Position numbers and translations under genes: made by a program. 64,000 bases of DNA from Chloroflexota bacterium. Its GTDB lineage: Bacteria; Chloroflexota; Anaerolineae; UBA4142. This document shows, in pieces, positions 8,104 through 16,391 of this stretch (position 1 is its first letter; each line of letters starts with the position of its first letter). The notes below the pieces were generated by a model, which worked only from the letters and a program-made list of their open reading frames with translations, was not told where the DNA came from and did not search any database. The DNA is taken from positions 1-64,000 of the forward strand of contig JAMCQI010000041.1 of assembly GCA_023381515.1 (NCBI GenBank). The letters run 5' to 3'.

Positions 8104-9507
8104 ATGCCCCGATTAATGCGCTGCCAGTTTTGCGGAACGCTGCAGGACGAGCCTCAAGGCGCCAAAGTCTGCGTCAACTGCGGCGGCGAATTGGCTTTTG
8201 AGACGGGACCGCAGCCGAGTGAACGGGACTCGTATGTCCAGGTCCAAATGGAACTGGACCAGGTAATGGCGCCCTCAGGACAGAATGTCGAACGCCATCT
8301 GCTCATTACGGTCCGCACGCCTGCGCAGGTGCCCGTCGCCCAGCAAGCACAGGCGGCCGCAGGGCGTCCACCCCTCAATTTCACCGCCGTCCTCGACGTG
8401 TCAGGGTCGATGGCAGGTGACAAGCTCGCGCGGGCGAAGCAAGCCCTGCAGCAGGCGATCGCGCGTCTGTACGATGGGGATGTTGTCTCTCTCGTCGTCT
8501 TTAGCACGCATGTCCGCTGCGTGTTCGAGCCTGCCGTCGTCAATCCCGAGACACGCCGGATCGTCCTCAGCGCGGTGCAGGAAATCACGACGCATGAGAA
8601 CACGAACCTGTGCGGCGGGTTGGAGATGGGGTTGTACAAGGTGCGGGCGCGCCGGCTGGACAGCAACCTGGTTCTCCTTCTGAGCGATGGTTTGGCAAAT
8701 GAGGGAGTAACCGACCTCGACCAAATTGCCGCGCGCGCTTTGGAGGGACGGCAGCAGGGGATCACGGTTTCGACGATTGGCGTGGGGGACGATTACAATG
8801 AGGCGCTGATGGTCGCCATCGCCGACAAGGGGGGCGGGCGCTTTTGTCACGCCGCCCGCGCGGGCGAGTTGGCGGCTTTTCTCACGGGCGAACTGGGCGA
8901 TGTCGCCAACGCCGCGGCGCGCGGTGCGCAAATCCATCTCGCCATACCTGCGGGCGCGATTCTCCTGCCGTTTTCGGACGCCTACCTCGCCCAACAGGAT
9001 GGGAATGCGGCGACGGTCCAAGTCGGCGATGTCCCATGTGATACGGAACTGGAGATTGCGCTCACTGCGACCCTGCCGGCTCAGCAGGATGGGGTCAAGC
9101 TCAGCTTTGAGGGAGCCCTTGAGTACCTCTCGCCCGTGGGGAATCGCCTGAGATCATCGCTAAACCGTGTGACGCTCCGCATCGTCGCTCCGTCTTCCTT
9201 CCAGTTGCGAGAGGGGGTGGCGGCGCCGGTGGTCGAACGAGTGCTGGAACAGCTCAAAGCAACAAGTGTGCTCAATGTCTCGCGGACGTTGAGACAAGCG
9301 CCGGGCGAGGCAACGCAGCAAGAGCGGATGCGACTCGACAAGGTGCGCACGTACGCGGCGCTCCTCGGCGATGAGCGCGCGGCGAAAGAAGCGGGCGAGA
9401 CGGAGAGCGAGTTCCTATCGCTGCGGGCGGCGCCTGCCGCGGCCAAGCAGACGGTGGCGGCAGCTTATTACCGCGCTCGGAATCCGAAGAAAAGCGGGGA
9501 AAAGTAA
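8104..9507 (+). CDS. zinc-ribbon / VWA-domain protein
   Basis: A 467-residue protein. The N-terminus carries a zinc ribbon (Cys7, Cys10, Cys23, Cys26). A von Willebrand A domain begins near residue 90 with the MIDAS motif DVSGSM (Asp98, Ser100, Ser102) and continues to a second MIDAS element at LLLSDG. The C-terminal third resembles the beta-sandwich and helical tail of bacterial VWA proteins that bind partners in a metal-dependent way. There is no signal peptide, so it is likely cytoplasmic. AAGGAGG (8092-8098) sits 5 nt before the ATG. Position as third gene after the kinase and receiver suggests it is an effector or scaffold of that system. Confidence 0.8.
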   Translation: MPRLMRCQFCGTLQDEPQGAKVCVNCGGELAFETGPQPSERDSYVQVQMELDQVMAPSGQNVERHLLITVRTPAQVPVAQQAQAAAGRPPLNFTAVLDVSGSMAGDKLARAKQALQQAIARLYDGDVVSLVVFSTHVRCVFEPAVVNPETRRIVLSAVQEITTHENTNLCGGLEMGLYKVRARRLDSNLVLLLSDGLANEGVTDLDQIAARALEGRQQGITVSTIGVGDDYNEALMVAIADKGGGRFCHAARAGELAAFLTGELGDVANAAARGAQIHLAIPAGAILLPFSDAYLAQQDGNAATVQVGDVPCDTELEIALTATLPAQQDGVKLSFEGALEYLSPVGNRLRSSLNRVTLRIVAPSSFQLREGVAAPVVERVLEQLKATSVLNVSRTLRQAPGEATQQERMRLDKVRTYAALLGDERAAKEAGETESEFLSLRAAPAAAKQTVAAAYYRARNPKKSGEK

Positions 9508-9528
9508 ATAATCCCTTGGGTGTAAAAC

Positions 9529-9571
9529 CCCTCTCCCCCAATCGAGCGAACTTTTCAATTAGGGGAGAGGG
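9529..9571. terminator. 10-bp hairpin between convergent genes
   Basis: CCCTCTCCCC (9529-9538) pairs with GGGGAGAGGG (9562-9571). It lies between the converging VWA and SWIM genes and could end transcription from both sides, although there is no real T-run. It could also be a copy of a dispersed repeat. Confidence 0.35.
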
Positions 9572-9606
9572 AAGGGTGATGGTGACGGACAGGGCCAAAT
9601 GCCGGT

Positions 9607-10500
9607 TCACCCCTCATTTCCAAACGCGGCCGTCAAGGCTGCCTTCGTGATGGCTTGATACGCATTGCTAAAAAGAGCGGCATAGTCTACCTTATCCCCA
9701 CGCCAAAAGCCCGGGGTCCCGAGCCGCTTGACCGGGATGGCATCTACATCGGGCCCTTTGATCCTCACCGGGAAATCCTCAAGGTGATCGCTCGTGTCCC
9801 AGAATCGCTCGAGACAGGCTTGAAGCGGCACCGCCGGCTCCTCCGGCTTGCGCTCGGGGCGGGCGGTCTCCTCGGCGGGTGAGCGAACGGGACCGGCTGC
9901 TGCCCGCTTGGCGCGGAGCATGGTCAGGAGCTCGTCCTTGCCCTTGCCGCGCAGCCGAAACAGCAGAAAAGGATCGGCGTCGAATTGTTCGCCGAGCAAA
10001 TAGTAAACGGCGGCGATGTGCTTGCACGGATTCGACCAATCGGGACACGAGCACTCGGTCTGCAAATCTCCGCGTGAGCCGGGAAAGAGGTTTGCCTTCG
10101 CTGCCGCGAATGCTTCTTCGATGTTTGGCGGCATCTCCCCCGCGAGCAGTTTGGCCGCAAAGATGGCTTGCTCCGCCATCGCCCGCACGACGCGTTCCCA
10201 TTCCTTGTCGGTGAGCGGCTTGACGTCGATCCGGACCCGATAGGGTTGCGGCCGGCTTCCTTGGACGCGGGAAAGGACTTGGCCTGGCTGGATGCCGATG
10301 TTGAGCACCTGCCCGCTCCGCGCGTACGACCGGCCGCGCGACAAGCGTTTCGGATCGACCAGACGTTCCAAGGCCTTGAGCCATTGACTCGCCCACCACG
10401 TCTTGCCGAACTTGGTGCCGCTCTGCGCCTTGATGCCGTTCGCGGGGCGCCGCGGTTTTGGTTTTGGATAATAGGGACCATCCCAACCCCAGTAAGACAT
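9607..10500 (-). CDS. SWIM zinc-finger protein
   Basis: A 297-residue protein with the SWIM motif CSCPDWSNPCKH (CxCxnCxH) near the middle. The N-terminus is rich in Trp, Tyr and Pro, which is usual for the SWIM proteins encoded beside SNF2 helicases. The C-terminal part is variable. The ATG follows AGGGGG. The gene begins 9 nt after the SNF2 stop codon, so both are translated from one message. SWIM modules bind nucleic acid or protein; the likely role is as partner of the helicase in DNA or RNA metabolism. Confidence 0.85.
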   Translation of the reverse strand: MSYWGWDGPYYPKPKPRRPANGIKAQSGTKFGKTWWASQWLKALERLVDPKRLSRGRSYARSGQVLNIGIQPGQVLSRVQGSRPQPYRVRIDVKPLTDKEWERVVRAMAEQAIFAAKLLAGEMPPNIEEAFAAAKANLFPGSRGDLQTECSCPDWSNPCKHIAAVYYLLGEQFDADPFLLFRLRGKGKDELLTMLRAKRAAAGPVRSPAEETARPERKPEEPAVPLQACLERFWDTSDHLEDFPVRIKGPDVDAIPVKRLGTPGFWRGDKVDYAALFSNAYQAITKAALTAAFGNEG

Positions 10501-10509
10501 CCCGACCCC

Positions 10510-13500
10510 CTAAGCTTCGCTTACCGCTTGACGCCGGAGCGCAAACAGGTCCTTTAATTGATCTGTCGAAAGCTCGGTGATCCAGGCCTCGCTCGTCCCC
10601 ACGATCGTCTCAGCCAGCGCCTTTTTGCGCTCAATCATCTCGTCGATCTTTTCCTCAAACGTCCCTGCACACAGGTACTTCCAGACCTGCACATTGCGAG
10701 TCTGGCCAATGCGGAAGGCCCGGTCCGTGGCCTGGTTTTCGACGGCCGGGTTCCACCAGCGATCGAAATGAAACACGTGGTTCGCACGGGTCAGATTGAG
10801 CCCCGTGCCTCCGGCCTTGATGGAAAGAATAAACACGCGCGGCCCCTGCGGGTCCGTCTGGAACTGGTCGATCATGCGGGTGCGCACCTTGGCCGGCGTG
10901 CCCCCATGCAGAAAGAGCACCGGCTCGCCCAGATACTCTTGCAGGTAGACTTGGAGCAGCTTGCCCATCTCGGCGAACTGGGTGAAGATGAGCGCGCGGT
11001 CATGCACGGCCTTGACTTCGTCCAGCATCTCGGCGAGCCGGGCCAATTTGCCGCTGCGGTCGGGCAGCGGGCTGCCGTCGTTCAGGAACTGGGCCGGGTG
11101 ATTACAGACTTGTTTGAGCTTCATCAGGGTCGCGAGGACGATGCCACGGCGCTCGATGCCCTCGGACGTTTCGATCCGCTTGATCGAGTCACGCACGACG
11201 GCCTCGTACAAGGTTGCCTGCTCGCGGGTGAGGGTGCAGTAGACCTTCATCTCGTTCTTTTCCGGCAGGTCGCTAATGACGCTGGGATCCGTCTTGACGC
11301 GGCGCAGGATAAAGGGATCGACGAGCGACTTTAATTTGCGCGTCGCTTCTGCGTCGCTCACGCGCTCGATGGGCTTGGCGAAACGAATGCCAAAGTCCCT
11401 CTGCGAGCCGAGAAAGCCGGGGTTGAGGAACTGGAAAATGCTCCACAGTTCGGACAAGCGATTCTCGACCGGCGTGCCGGTCAGGGCCGCACGCCATTCG
11501 GCGCGTTCGGCGAGCTTGCGCGCCGCCTGGGCTTGCTTGGTCGATGGGTTCTTGATGTTCTGGGCCTCGTCGAGAATGATATCCCCCCAATCAATCGGCG
11601 CGAGGTCCTTTTCGTCACGCTGCAAGAGAGCATACGAGCTAATGACGACATCGCACTGTGGAACCCGGTCCGCGAGGGACTGCTTTTTCCGCGCGGCGCC
11701 ATGATAGACGAGCACACGCAAATCAGGTGCGAAACGCGCGAGCTCGTGCTGCCAGTTACTCACGACCGAGGTGGGGCAGATGACCAGCGCGGGCCGGGGC
11801 TGGCTTGGCTGCATCTGTTCGTGGAGCAAAAGGGCGATCATCTGAGGCGTCTTGCCCAGCCCCATGTCGTCGGCGAGGCAGGCGCCCAACCCCCACTGAC
11901 GCAAGAAAGCGAGCCAGGAGAGGCCGGTCGACTGATACGGTCTGAGCGTTCCGTGAAATCCTTGCGGCGTTGGAAGCGCTTGGAGCTCACGCGAGGTGCC
12001 TGCGCCATCGGCGGCTGCAACGACCGGTCCAGAGGATGCGCGACTGCCGCTCGTCAGACGCCGCATCAGGTCGCCGATCCAACCCTCCGCGTCCACTTGC
12101 ATCACCGGCAAAGCGGCCGCGCCGTCAGCCGGCTCGAGGGAGAGTGCAACGCGCAGCGCCTCTTGGAGCGTGAGGCCTCCGCTCTCACGCCGGCTCTCCC
12201 AGAACTTGATCGCTTGCTGAATCTGCTCGGGCCGGAGTTCTACCCACTGGCCGCGGATTTCCACCAGCGGCACCTTCAGGTTTGCGAGATGCTCGAATTC
12301 TTCGCGAGTGAGCGTCTGATCGCCGAGCGCGAGCTGCCAATCGTATTCGACGATATTCTCGAAGGTAAAACCGGCGACGCCGGTGGCCCGTGCCGGGGCA
12401 GGCCGGGGGACAGCGGGTTTAAGGCGGAGCCGGACCCCGAAACGGCCGCCAATATTGGGTACCTGAACGCCGAACCCGGAAGATTGGAGGAGCAGCGCCG
12501 TTTCCCGCATGAAGGTATAGGCTTGCTCGACTGTCAGCGAGCACTCTTCGGGACGTGCGTGCCGCAAACTCGTCTCTATTGGCGGAAAGAGTTTCGACGC
12601 CAGCCCCAAACCCGCGAGCATGTGCTCTTGCGGAGCGTCGAATTTGCGATTGAGAAATTTGAGCGCGCTCCCGCGCCCTTGCCAGACCGCATCGGCCGGA
12701 ATGAGCAAGCTGGGATCGTCGGTCGCCTGCAATAGGTAGCGCAAAGTCCATGGGCCTGCGGCGGGTTGGCGCGAGCGGCCTCTTGCCGCGGGCCCGTCGC
12801 CAGGCACCGGCGGCTCGAGCCGGAAGCAAATGCGGAAGGTATCGCCGGTCGCGCCTGGGACCGGCTCGGCCCAGGCGCGGTACTGCTCGTAAAAGGCAGC
12901 CAAACTTGCGTCGGAACCGGCGATGATTGGAGAGCGGCTGGATAAGGAGTCGAGCCAGGCTTCCGCGATGGTTCTGGCTTCCCCACGTCGCTCAAAATCG
13001 GCGTGTTGACGGGCGAAAGCGTCGATCGTACTGCTCAGGAAATCGCCGATGAGAGCGCGAGGTGATGCAAGCTCACGTTTCGCCTCCTTCTCCTCGCGCG
13101 AAACCGCTCGGCATACCGGCGGGAGGACGCGGGCAAGGCGCGCTAGACGTTCCTGCACGTCAGGCTCGTCCACGAGCGGCTGCCAGATGGCGAGATAGCG
13201 ACCGTCTCGCGAGACCATCACCGGAGCCAGGCGCTGTCGAGCCAAAAGCTCGAGCGCGAGTTTGCTCACGGTCTGCCAAAAGCGCAGGTCGGCGCCGATT
13301 CTGATGCCCGGCGGTGCGTCTTGATCCGGTGGGAGGCCGGCCAAGAGGTCAAGAATGTGGGCAGACGGAAGGACGAGTGACTCGGCTTGCCACTTCGCAA
13401 GCACTCGTTTCTCATTCACCGCCTCTGCTTGATCCAAGAGCGGATGAGATGGCTCCGGACCTCGGCGCGTGGAAGGGAGGGAGAGGATGACGGTATTGGA

Positions 13501-13833
13501 ATCCGAACGCTTGCCTTTGCTCTCGCCCGAGTAATTCTCAAAGGACAAGCCCAGTTCTTGCCAGGCCTGCAAGAGTTCGTGCTTGGACGCGGCGAAGGGA
13601 TGCGCCGGAGGACGCTTGGCGCCGCGGTGACCGTGCTTCGTCCGGCCCGCTGCGGGCGCCTCCTCCTTCGGACGGATTAGAGCCGGGCGCGAGGTTCGCT
13701 CCGAGCGAGGGTTGCTCGCCTCTGCCCACAAGACGAACTGGTCGCCCGGATTCGGATGGCCTTGCCTACGCGAGCCACCTTTGCTCGCACCCGTTGGATT
13801 GCTGCCAAGCCAAGAGCCGTGCAGGACGTACAT
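10510..13833 (-). CDS. SNF2-family DEAD/DEAH ATPase
   Basis: A 1107-residue SWI2/SNF2 ATPase. The first 600 residues are a bacterial-type N-terminal region found in SNF2 proteins paired with SWIM proteins. The helicase core starts near 630: DDMGLGKT (655-662, Walker A), LDEAQN (about 754-759, Walker B), TGTPVENR (785-792). The C-terminal RecA lobe holds GGTGLNLT and RAFRIGQ. It should move on double-stranded DNA and remodel protein-DNA complexes. It is the first gene of a two-gene operon with the SWIM protein and has a good promoter 34-62 nt upstream. Confidence 0.9.
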   Translation of the reverse strand: MYVLHGSWLGSNPTGASKGGSRRQGHPNPGDQFVLWAEASNPRSERTSRPALIRPKEEAPAAGRTKHGHRGAKRPPAHPFAASKHELLQAWQELGLSFENYSGESKGKRSDSNTVILSLPSTRRGPEPSHPLLDQAEAVNEKRVLAKWQAESLVLPSAHILDLLAGLPPDQDAPPGIRIGADLRFWQTVSKLALELLARQRLAPVMVSRDGRYLAIWQPLVDEPDVQERLARLARVLPPVCRAVSREEKEAKRELASPRALIGDFLSSTIDAFARQHADFERRGEARTIAEAWLDSLSSRSPIIAGSDASLAAFYEQYRAWAEPVPGATGDTFRICFRLEPPVPGDGPAARGRSRQPAAGPWTLRYLLQATDDPSLLIPADAVWQGRGSALKFLNRKFDAPQEHMLAGLGLASKLFPPIETSLRHARPEECSLTVEQAYTFMRETALLLQSSGFGVQVPNIGGRFGVRLRLKPAVPRPAPARATGVAGFTFENIVEYDWQLALGDQTLTREEFEHLANLKVPLVEIRGQWVELRPEQIQQAIKFWESRRESGGLTLQEALRVALSLEPADGAAALPVMQVDAEGWIGDLMRRLTSGSRASSGPVVAAADGAGTSRELQALPTPQGFHGTLRPYQSTGLSWLAFLRQWGLGACLADDMGLGKTPQMIALLLHEQMQPSQPRPALVICPTSVVSNWQHELARFAPDLRVLVYHGAARKKQSLADRVPQCDVVISSYALLQRDEKDLAPIDWGDIILDEAQNIKNPSTKQAQAARKLAERAEWRAALTGTPVENRLSELWSIFQFLNPGFLGSQRDFGIRFAKPIERVSDAEATRKLKSLVDPFILRRVKTDPSVISDLPEKNEMKVYCTLTREQATLYEAVVRDSIKRIETSEGIERRGIVLATLMKLKQVCNHPAQFLNDGSPLPDRSGKLARLAEMLDEVKAVHDRALIFTQFAEMGKLLQVYLQEYLGEPVLFLHGGTPAKVRTRMIDQFQTDPQGPRVFILSIKAGGTGLNLTRANHVFHFDRWWNPAVENQATDRAFRIGQTRNVQVWKYLCAGTFEEKIDEMIERKKALAETIVGTSEAWITELSTDQLKDLFALRRQAVSEA

Positions 13834-13866
13834 AGACTATTGCATCTCCGCTTTTCTGGTGGGGGA

Positions 13867-13895
13867 ATTATAGACCAATTCTTTTGCCAGTTCAA
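13867..13895 (-). promoter_or_regulatory. sigma70-like promoter of SNF2-SWIM operon
   Basis: On the minus strand TTGAAC (13890-13895) and TATAAT (13867-13872) are 17 bp apart. The expected leader is about 27 nt. Confidence 0.75.
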
Positions 13896-13914
13896 TATCG
13901 AAACCGGTTGAGAC

Positions 13915-13945
13915 AAAGAAACGGCAACCCGAGCGGGGGCTGCCG
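13915..13945 (-). terminator. intrinsic terminator of the DMT exporter gene
   Basis: On the minus strand a 9-bp stem with one G-U pair (13937-13945 with 13922-13930) and a 6-nt loop is followed by TTTCTTT. It lies about 50 nt after the exporter stop codon and just before the SNF2 promoter, insulating the two units. Confidence 0.75.
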
Positions 13946-13997
13946 CTTCTAAACCTCTACCATTTCTGGATCAAGACTGACTCGCGGCAGTCGGAGG

Positions 13998-14903
13998 TTA
14001 CCGAAAAGCGGGCAAAACGCGACCGGCTGGACGATGGGCAAGCCATAGACCGAAGGCGACAAAGAGGACGCCAAGGATCGACATGAGAGAGATATTCTCG
14101 CCGAGGAGCAGCGCGCCTAATAGAGTTGCCGTGATGGGGCTCAGGGAAAGAAATACCGTGACATTCGTGGCGGAGGTGTGGTTCAACGCCCAGAGCCACA
14201 GGTAATACCCGACCCCGCTGCTGAGACCGATGAACCCGACTGCCAGCCAGCCGGTTGCGGTGATCATGGGGAATGCGACGAAAAATCCCTCGCTCGCGGC
14301 GAAGACGGCGAGGAAGAGGACCGAGGCCAGCATGGCAAAGGCGCTCAGCGGAAGAGTCGGGTATTTCCTCAGGTAGGGCCGGTACAGCACGCTGCAGAGC
14401 GCACCACTAAAGGCACTGCGCAGCACAGCCGCTTCGCCGATCCATATATTTGGAGTATTCCCTGACTCGAATGCCTTTTCGCCGAGGGCGAGGGCTACGC
14501 CGGCGAGCGTGAACGCCACGCCGACCGATTTGGCCGCCGTCAGGCGTTCCTGGCCGAGCGCGGCGGCGAGAACCATCGTCAACAACGGGAAGGTGGCGAA
14601 GATGAGCGAGGCATGGGCGGACGGGATAAATTGCACGGCATAGTTCAGCAGGGTGACCAGAATACCGAACTGTGTAATCCCGAGGGCCGCGATCGGAAGC
14701 AGATCTCGCCGATCGAATGAAGGACGCGCCGATGTCAGCGCGAAGGGGAGCAGAAAGCAGAATCCAATCGTGTAACGCAGCAATGCCAACGAGGCCGGAT
14801 GGGTCTGGCCGATCACCCCGCGGGTGGCAACGAGATTGGCGCCGACCAGAATGCCATTGATCGCCGCTGCCCCCATTGGACGGAACTGGTCATTGAAGGT
14901 CAC
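13998..14903 (-). CDS. EamA-family (DMT) exporter
   Basis: A 301-residue inner-membrane protein with about ten hydrophobic helices in two homologous halves, as in the EamA/RhaT drug-metabolite transporter superfamily. Its start is GTG at 14903, which overlaps the TGA of the MarR-GNAT gene by 4 nt, so translation is probably coupled. Members export amino acids, purines or drugs; the substrate is unknown. Being coupled to a MarR regulator suggests the exporter is induced by the ligand the regulator senses. Confidence 0.85.
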   Translation of the reverse strand: MTFNDQFRPMGAAAINGILVGANLVATRGVIGQTHPASLALLRYTIGFCFLLPFALTSARPSFDRRDLLPIAALGITQFGILVTLLNYAVQFIPSAHASLIFATFPLLTMVLAAALGQERLTAAKSVGVAFTLAGVALALGEKAFESGNTPNIWIGEAAVLRSAFSGALCSVLYRPYLRKYPTLPLSAFAMLASVLFLAVFAASEGFFVAFPMITATGWLAVGFIGLSSGVGYYLWLWALNHTSATNVTVFLSLSPITATLLGALLLGENISLMSILGVLFVAFGLWLAHRPAGRVLPAFR

Positions 14904-15826
14904 AGGCGCAGGTCCCAGGTCTCGCCGACCAAATCGTGGCCGAAGCTGTGGTGTGGTTCCTCCTCGGTGAGGCGAAAGCCAGCTTTTTCATAGATATGGC
15001 GAGCGGAGACAAGTATGCTGTTTGTCCACAATGTGACTTGACGGTAGCCTGCTTGCCGGGCGAACCGGAGACATTCGTCGACCAAGCGTGAGCCGATCCC
15101 CAGGCCACGCGCTTTTGGCTCGACGATCAAAAGACGCAGCTTGGCCACGCGATCTGTTTTTCTGACGAGAAAGACCGAGCCCACTCTCTCGCCGTCCTTC
15201 TCCGCGATCCAGCAGCGCTCTCGTTTCGGATCGTGATGTTGAATGAACTTGGCCACAATGCTGGCGGCCAGGCCCTCGAAATCCTCGCTCCATCCATATT
15301 CCTGAGAGTAAACCACGCCGTGACACTGAACGACCCATCCCATGTCGCCGGGCTGGTGAGGTCGGAGAATGTAGGGCACTTGACGCTCTGGGGGCGCGCC
15401 GAGCAGCTGCTCGATGGTGAACATGGCTTGTGTGAGGCGACGCTGGTTCTCTTCAGACAGCTTGTTCAGCATGGCCTCGATATCCCTTTGCGAGGCGGCG
15501 TTGATCGACGCGAAAGCCTGCTGCCCCTTGTCGGTGAGCCGCAGAACGGTTCGCCGGCCGTCGGTCTTGGATGGTTGTTTGCCAACCCAGCCGCCCTTTT
15601 GCAGGTCTCGCAGAATACGGCTGAGATAGCCCGCATCCAGGTCCAGCTCACTACCGAGCTCCGTGGCGGTCGTCTGCCCATGGTGGGCAAGTTCATAGAC
15701 CACTCTCGCCTGGGGCAGTGAGAACGGACTCTTTAGGTAGCTATCGGTCAGGATTCCGATCTGCTTGGTATAGAACCGGTTAAAGCGACGGACGTCCGCC
15801 GCACGTTCGGCAATGGGCTGGGCCAC
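14900..15826 (-). CDS. MarR regulator fused to GNAT acetyltransferase
   Basis: A 308-residue protein with two domains. Residues 1-145 form a MarR-type winged helix (recognition part around TELGSELDLDAGYLSRIL, wing around DGRRTVLRLTDKG). Residues 155-308 form a GNAT acetyltransferase with the acetyl-CoA loop ARGLGIGS. I place the start at GTG 15826: GGGGAGG ends directly at an upstream ATG (15832), leaving no spacing for it, but is 6 nt from this GTG. The fusion is a known bacterial family whose substrates are mostly unknown. It is followed by the exporter with a 4-nt overlap. Confidence 0.88.
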   Translation of the reverse strand: MAQPIAERAADVRRFNRFYTKQIGILTDSYLKSPFSLPQARVVYELAHHGQTTATELGSELDLDAGYLSRILRDLQKGGWVGKQPSKTDGRRTVLRLTDKGQQAFASINAASQRDIEAMLNKLSEENQRRLTQAMFTIEQLLGAPPERQVPYILRPHQPGDMGWVVQCHGVVYSQEYGWSEDFEGLAASIVAKFIQHHDPKRERCWIAEKDGERVGSVFLVRKTDRVAKLRLLIVEPKARGLGIGSRLVDECLRFARQAGYRQVTLWTNSILVSARHIYEKAGFRLTEEEPHHSFGHDLVGETWDLRL

Positions 15827-15857
15827 GATCATCCTCCCCGTGAGAATGGGAGCTTAT

Positions 15858-15894
15858 TAGTTGCCATTTTCAACTATTTCGTTGCTGTTGTCAA
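15858..15894 (-). promoter_or_regulatory. MarR-GNAT promoter with overlapping inverted repeat
   Basis: On the minus strand TTGACA (15889-15894) and GAAAAT (15866-15871 or one base over) are about 17 bp apart. The inverted repeat TAGTTG-7-CAACTA (15858-15863 and 15871-15876) covers the -10 region. This is where an autorepressing MarR dimer would be expected to bind. Confidence 0.55.
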
Positions 15895-15952
15895 ATATCG
15901 TTAATCTCGGTGTAGTTCGCAATGGGGGCGACTTTTGCGAGCGGCCCTGCCA

Positions 15953-16141
15953 GTCCCGTGGGTCGCTAGATCCCGCGACCCCTGCGAAGGTCTGCGGGAT
16001 TGAGCAGCTGGGGGGGCGAGATCCCGTAGACCCCCGCAAAAAGCGCGGGGTCAAGGGACCCGCGGGACCTTAGCGGGGTGGGGGCAATCCCCGCAGCCAA
16101 GAGTGAGACTGCTTCGCTGCGCTCGCAGTGACAGATGACCC
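15953..16141. repeat. dense GC-rich palindromic repeat block
   Basis: This stretch contains several overlapping inverted repeats: GGGTCGC with GCGACCC, ATCCCGC with GCGGGAT, and GACCCC with GGGGTC around a run of A. It ends in a segment with GCTTCGCTGCGCTCGCAGTGAC, a pattern I know from dispersed intergenic repeats in several phyla. No gene is visible. It is probably a mosaic of non-coding repeat copies. Confidence 0.5.
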
Positions 16142-16178
16142 CTGAGTTTGCCACAGCCCTGCTTCGGCTGCACGGCCA

Positions 16179-16207
16179 TAGACACAAGGGCGATACAATC
16201 GTATAAT
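16179..16207 (+). promoter_or_regulatory. sigma70-like promoter of the BatA-like gene
   Basis: TAGACA (16179-16184) and TATAAT (16202-16207) are 17 bp apart. Transcription should start near 16214, giving a leader of about 178 nt. Confidence 0.7.
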
Positions 16208-16244
16208 ATCCACGTTCTATAGTCAAGGCTATCCGGTCCGCATC

Positions 16245-16275
16245 GCGCCGAACAGGCTGTGCGGCGCCTTTTTTT
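16245..16275 (+). terminator. early terminator in the BatA-like leader
   Basis: GCGCCG (16245-16250) pairs with CGGCGC (16262-16267) and is followed by C and seven T. It lies about 30 nt after the predicted transcription start and 116 nt before the gene. It either attenuates the gene or ends a roughly 60-nt RNA. Confidence 0.6.
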
Positions 16276-16391
16276 GCTCGAGGTCATGGTGGCCTCACTC
16301 CGGCCCCGTCGACTCTACGCAACATGCCCCGGAAAGAGATCACCTCCCTCAGGTCCGATCGCATGGATCGACCGCGACTGAAGGAGAGCTT

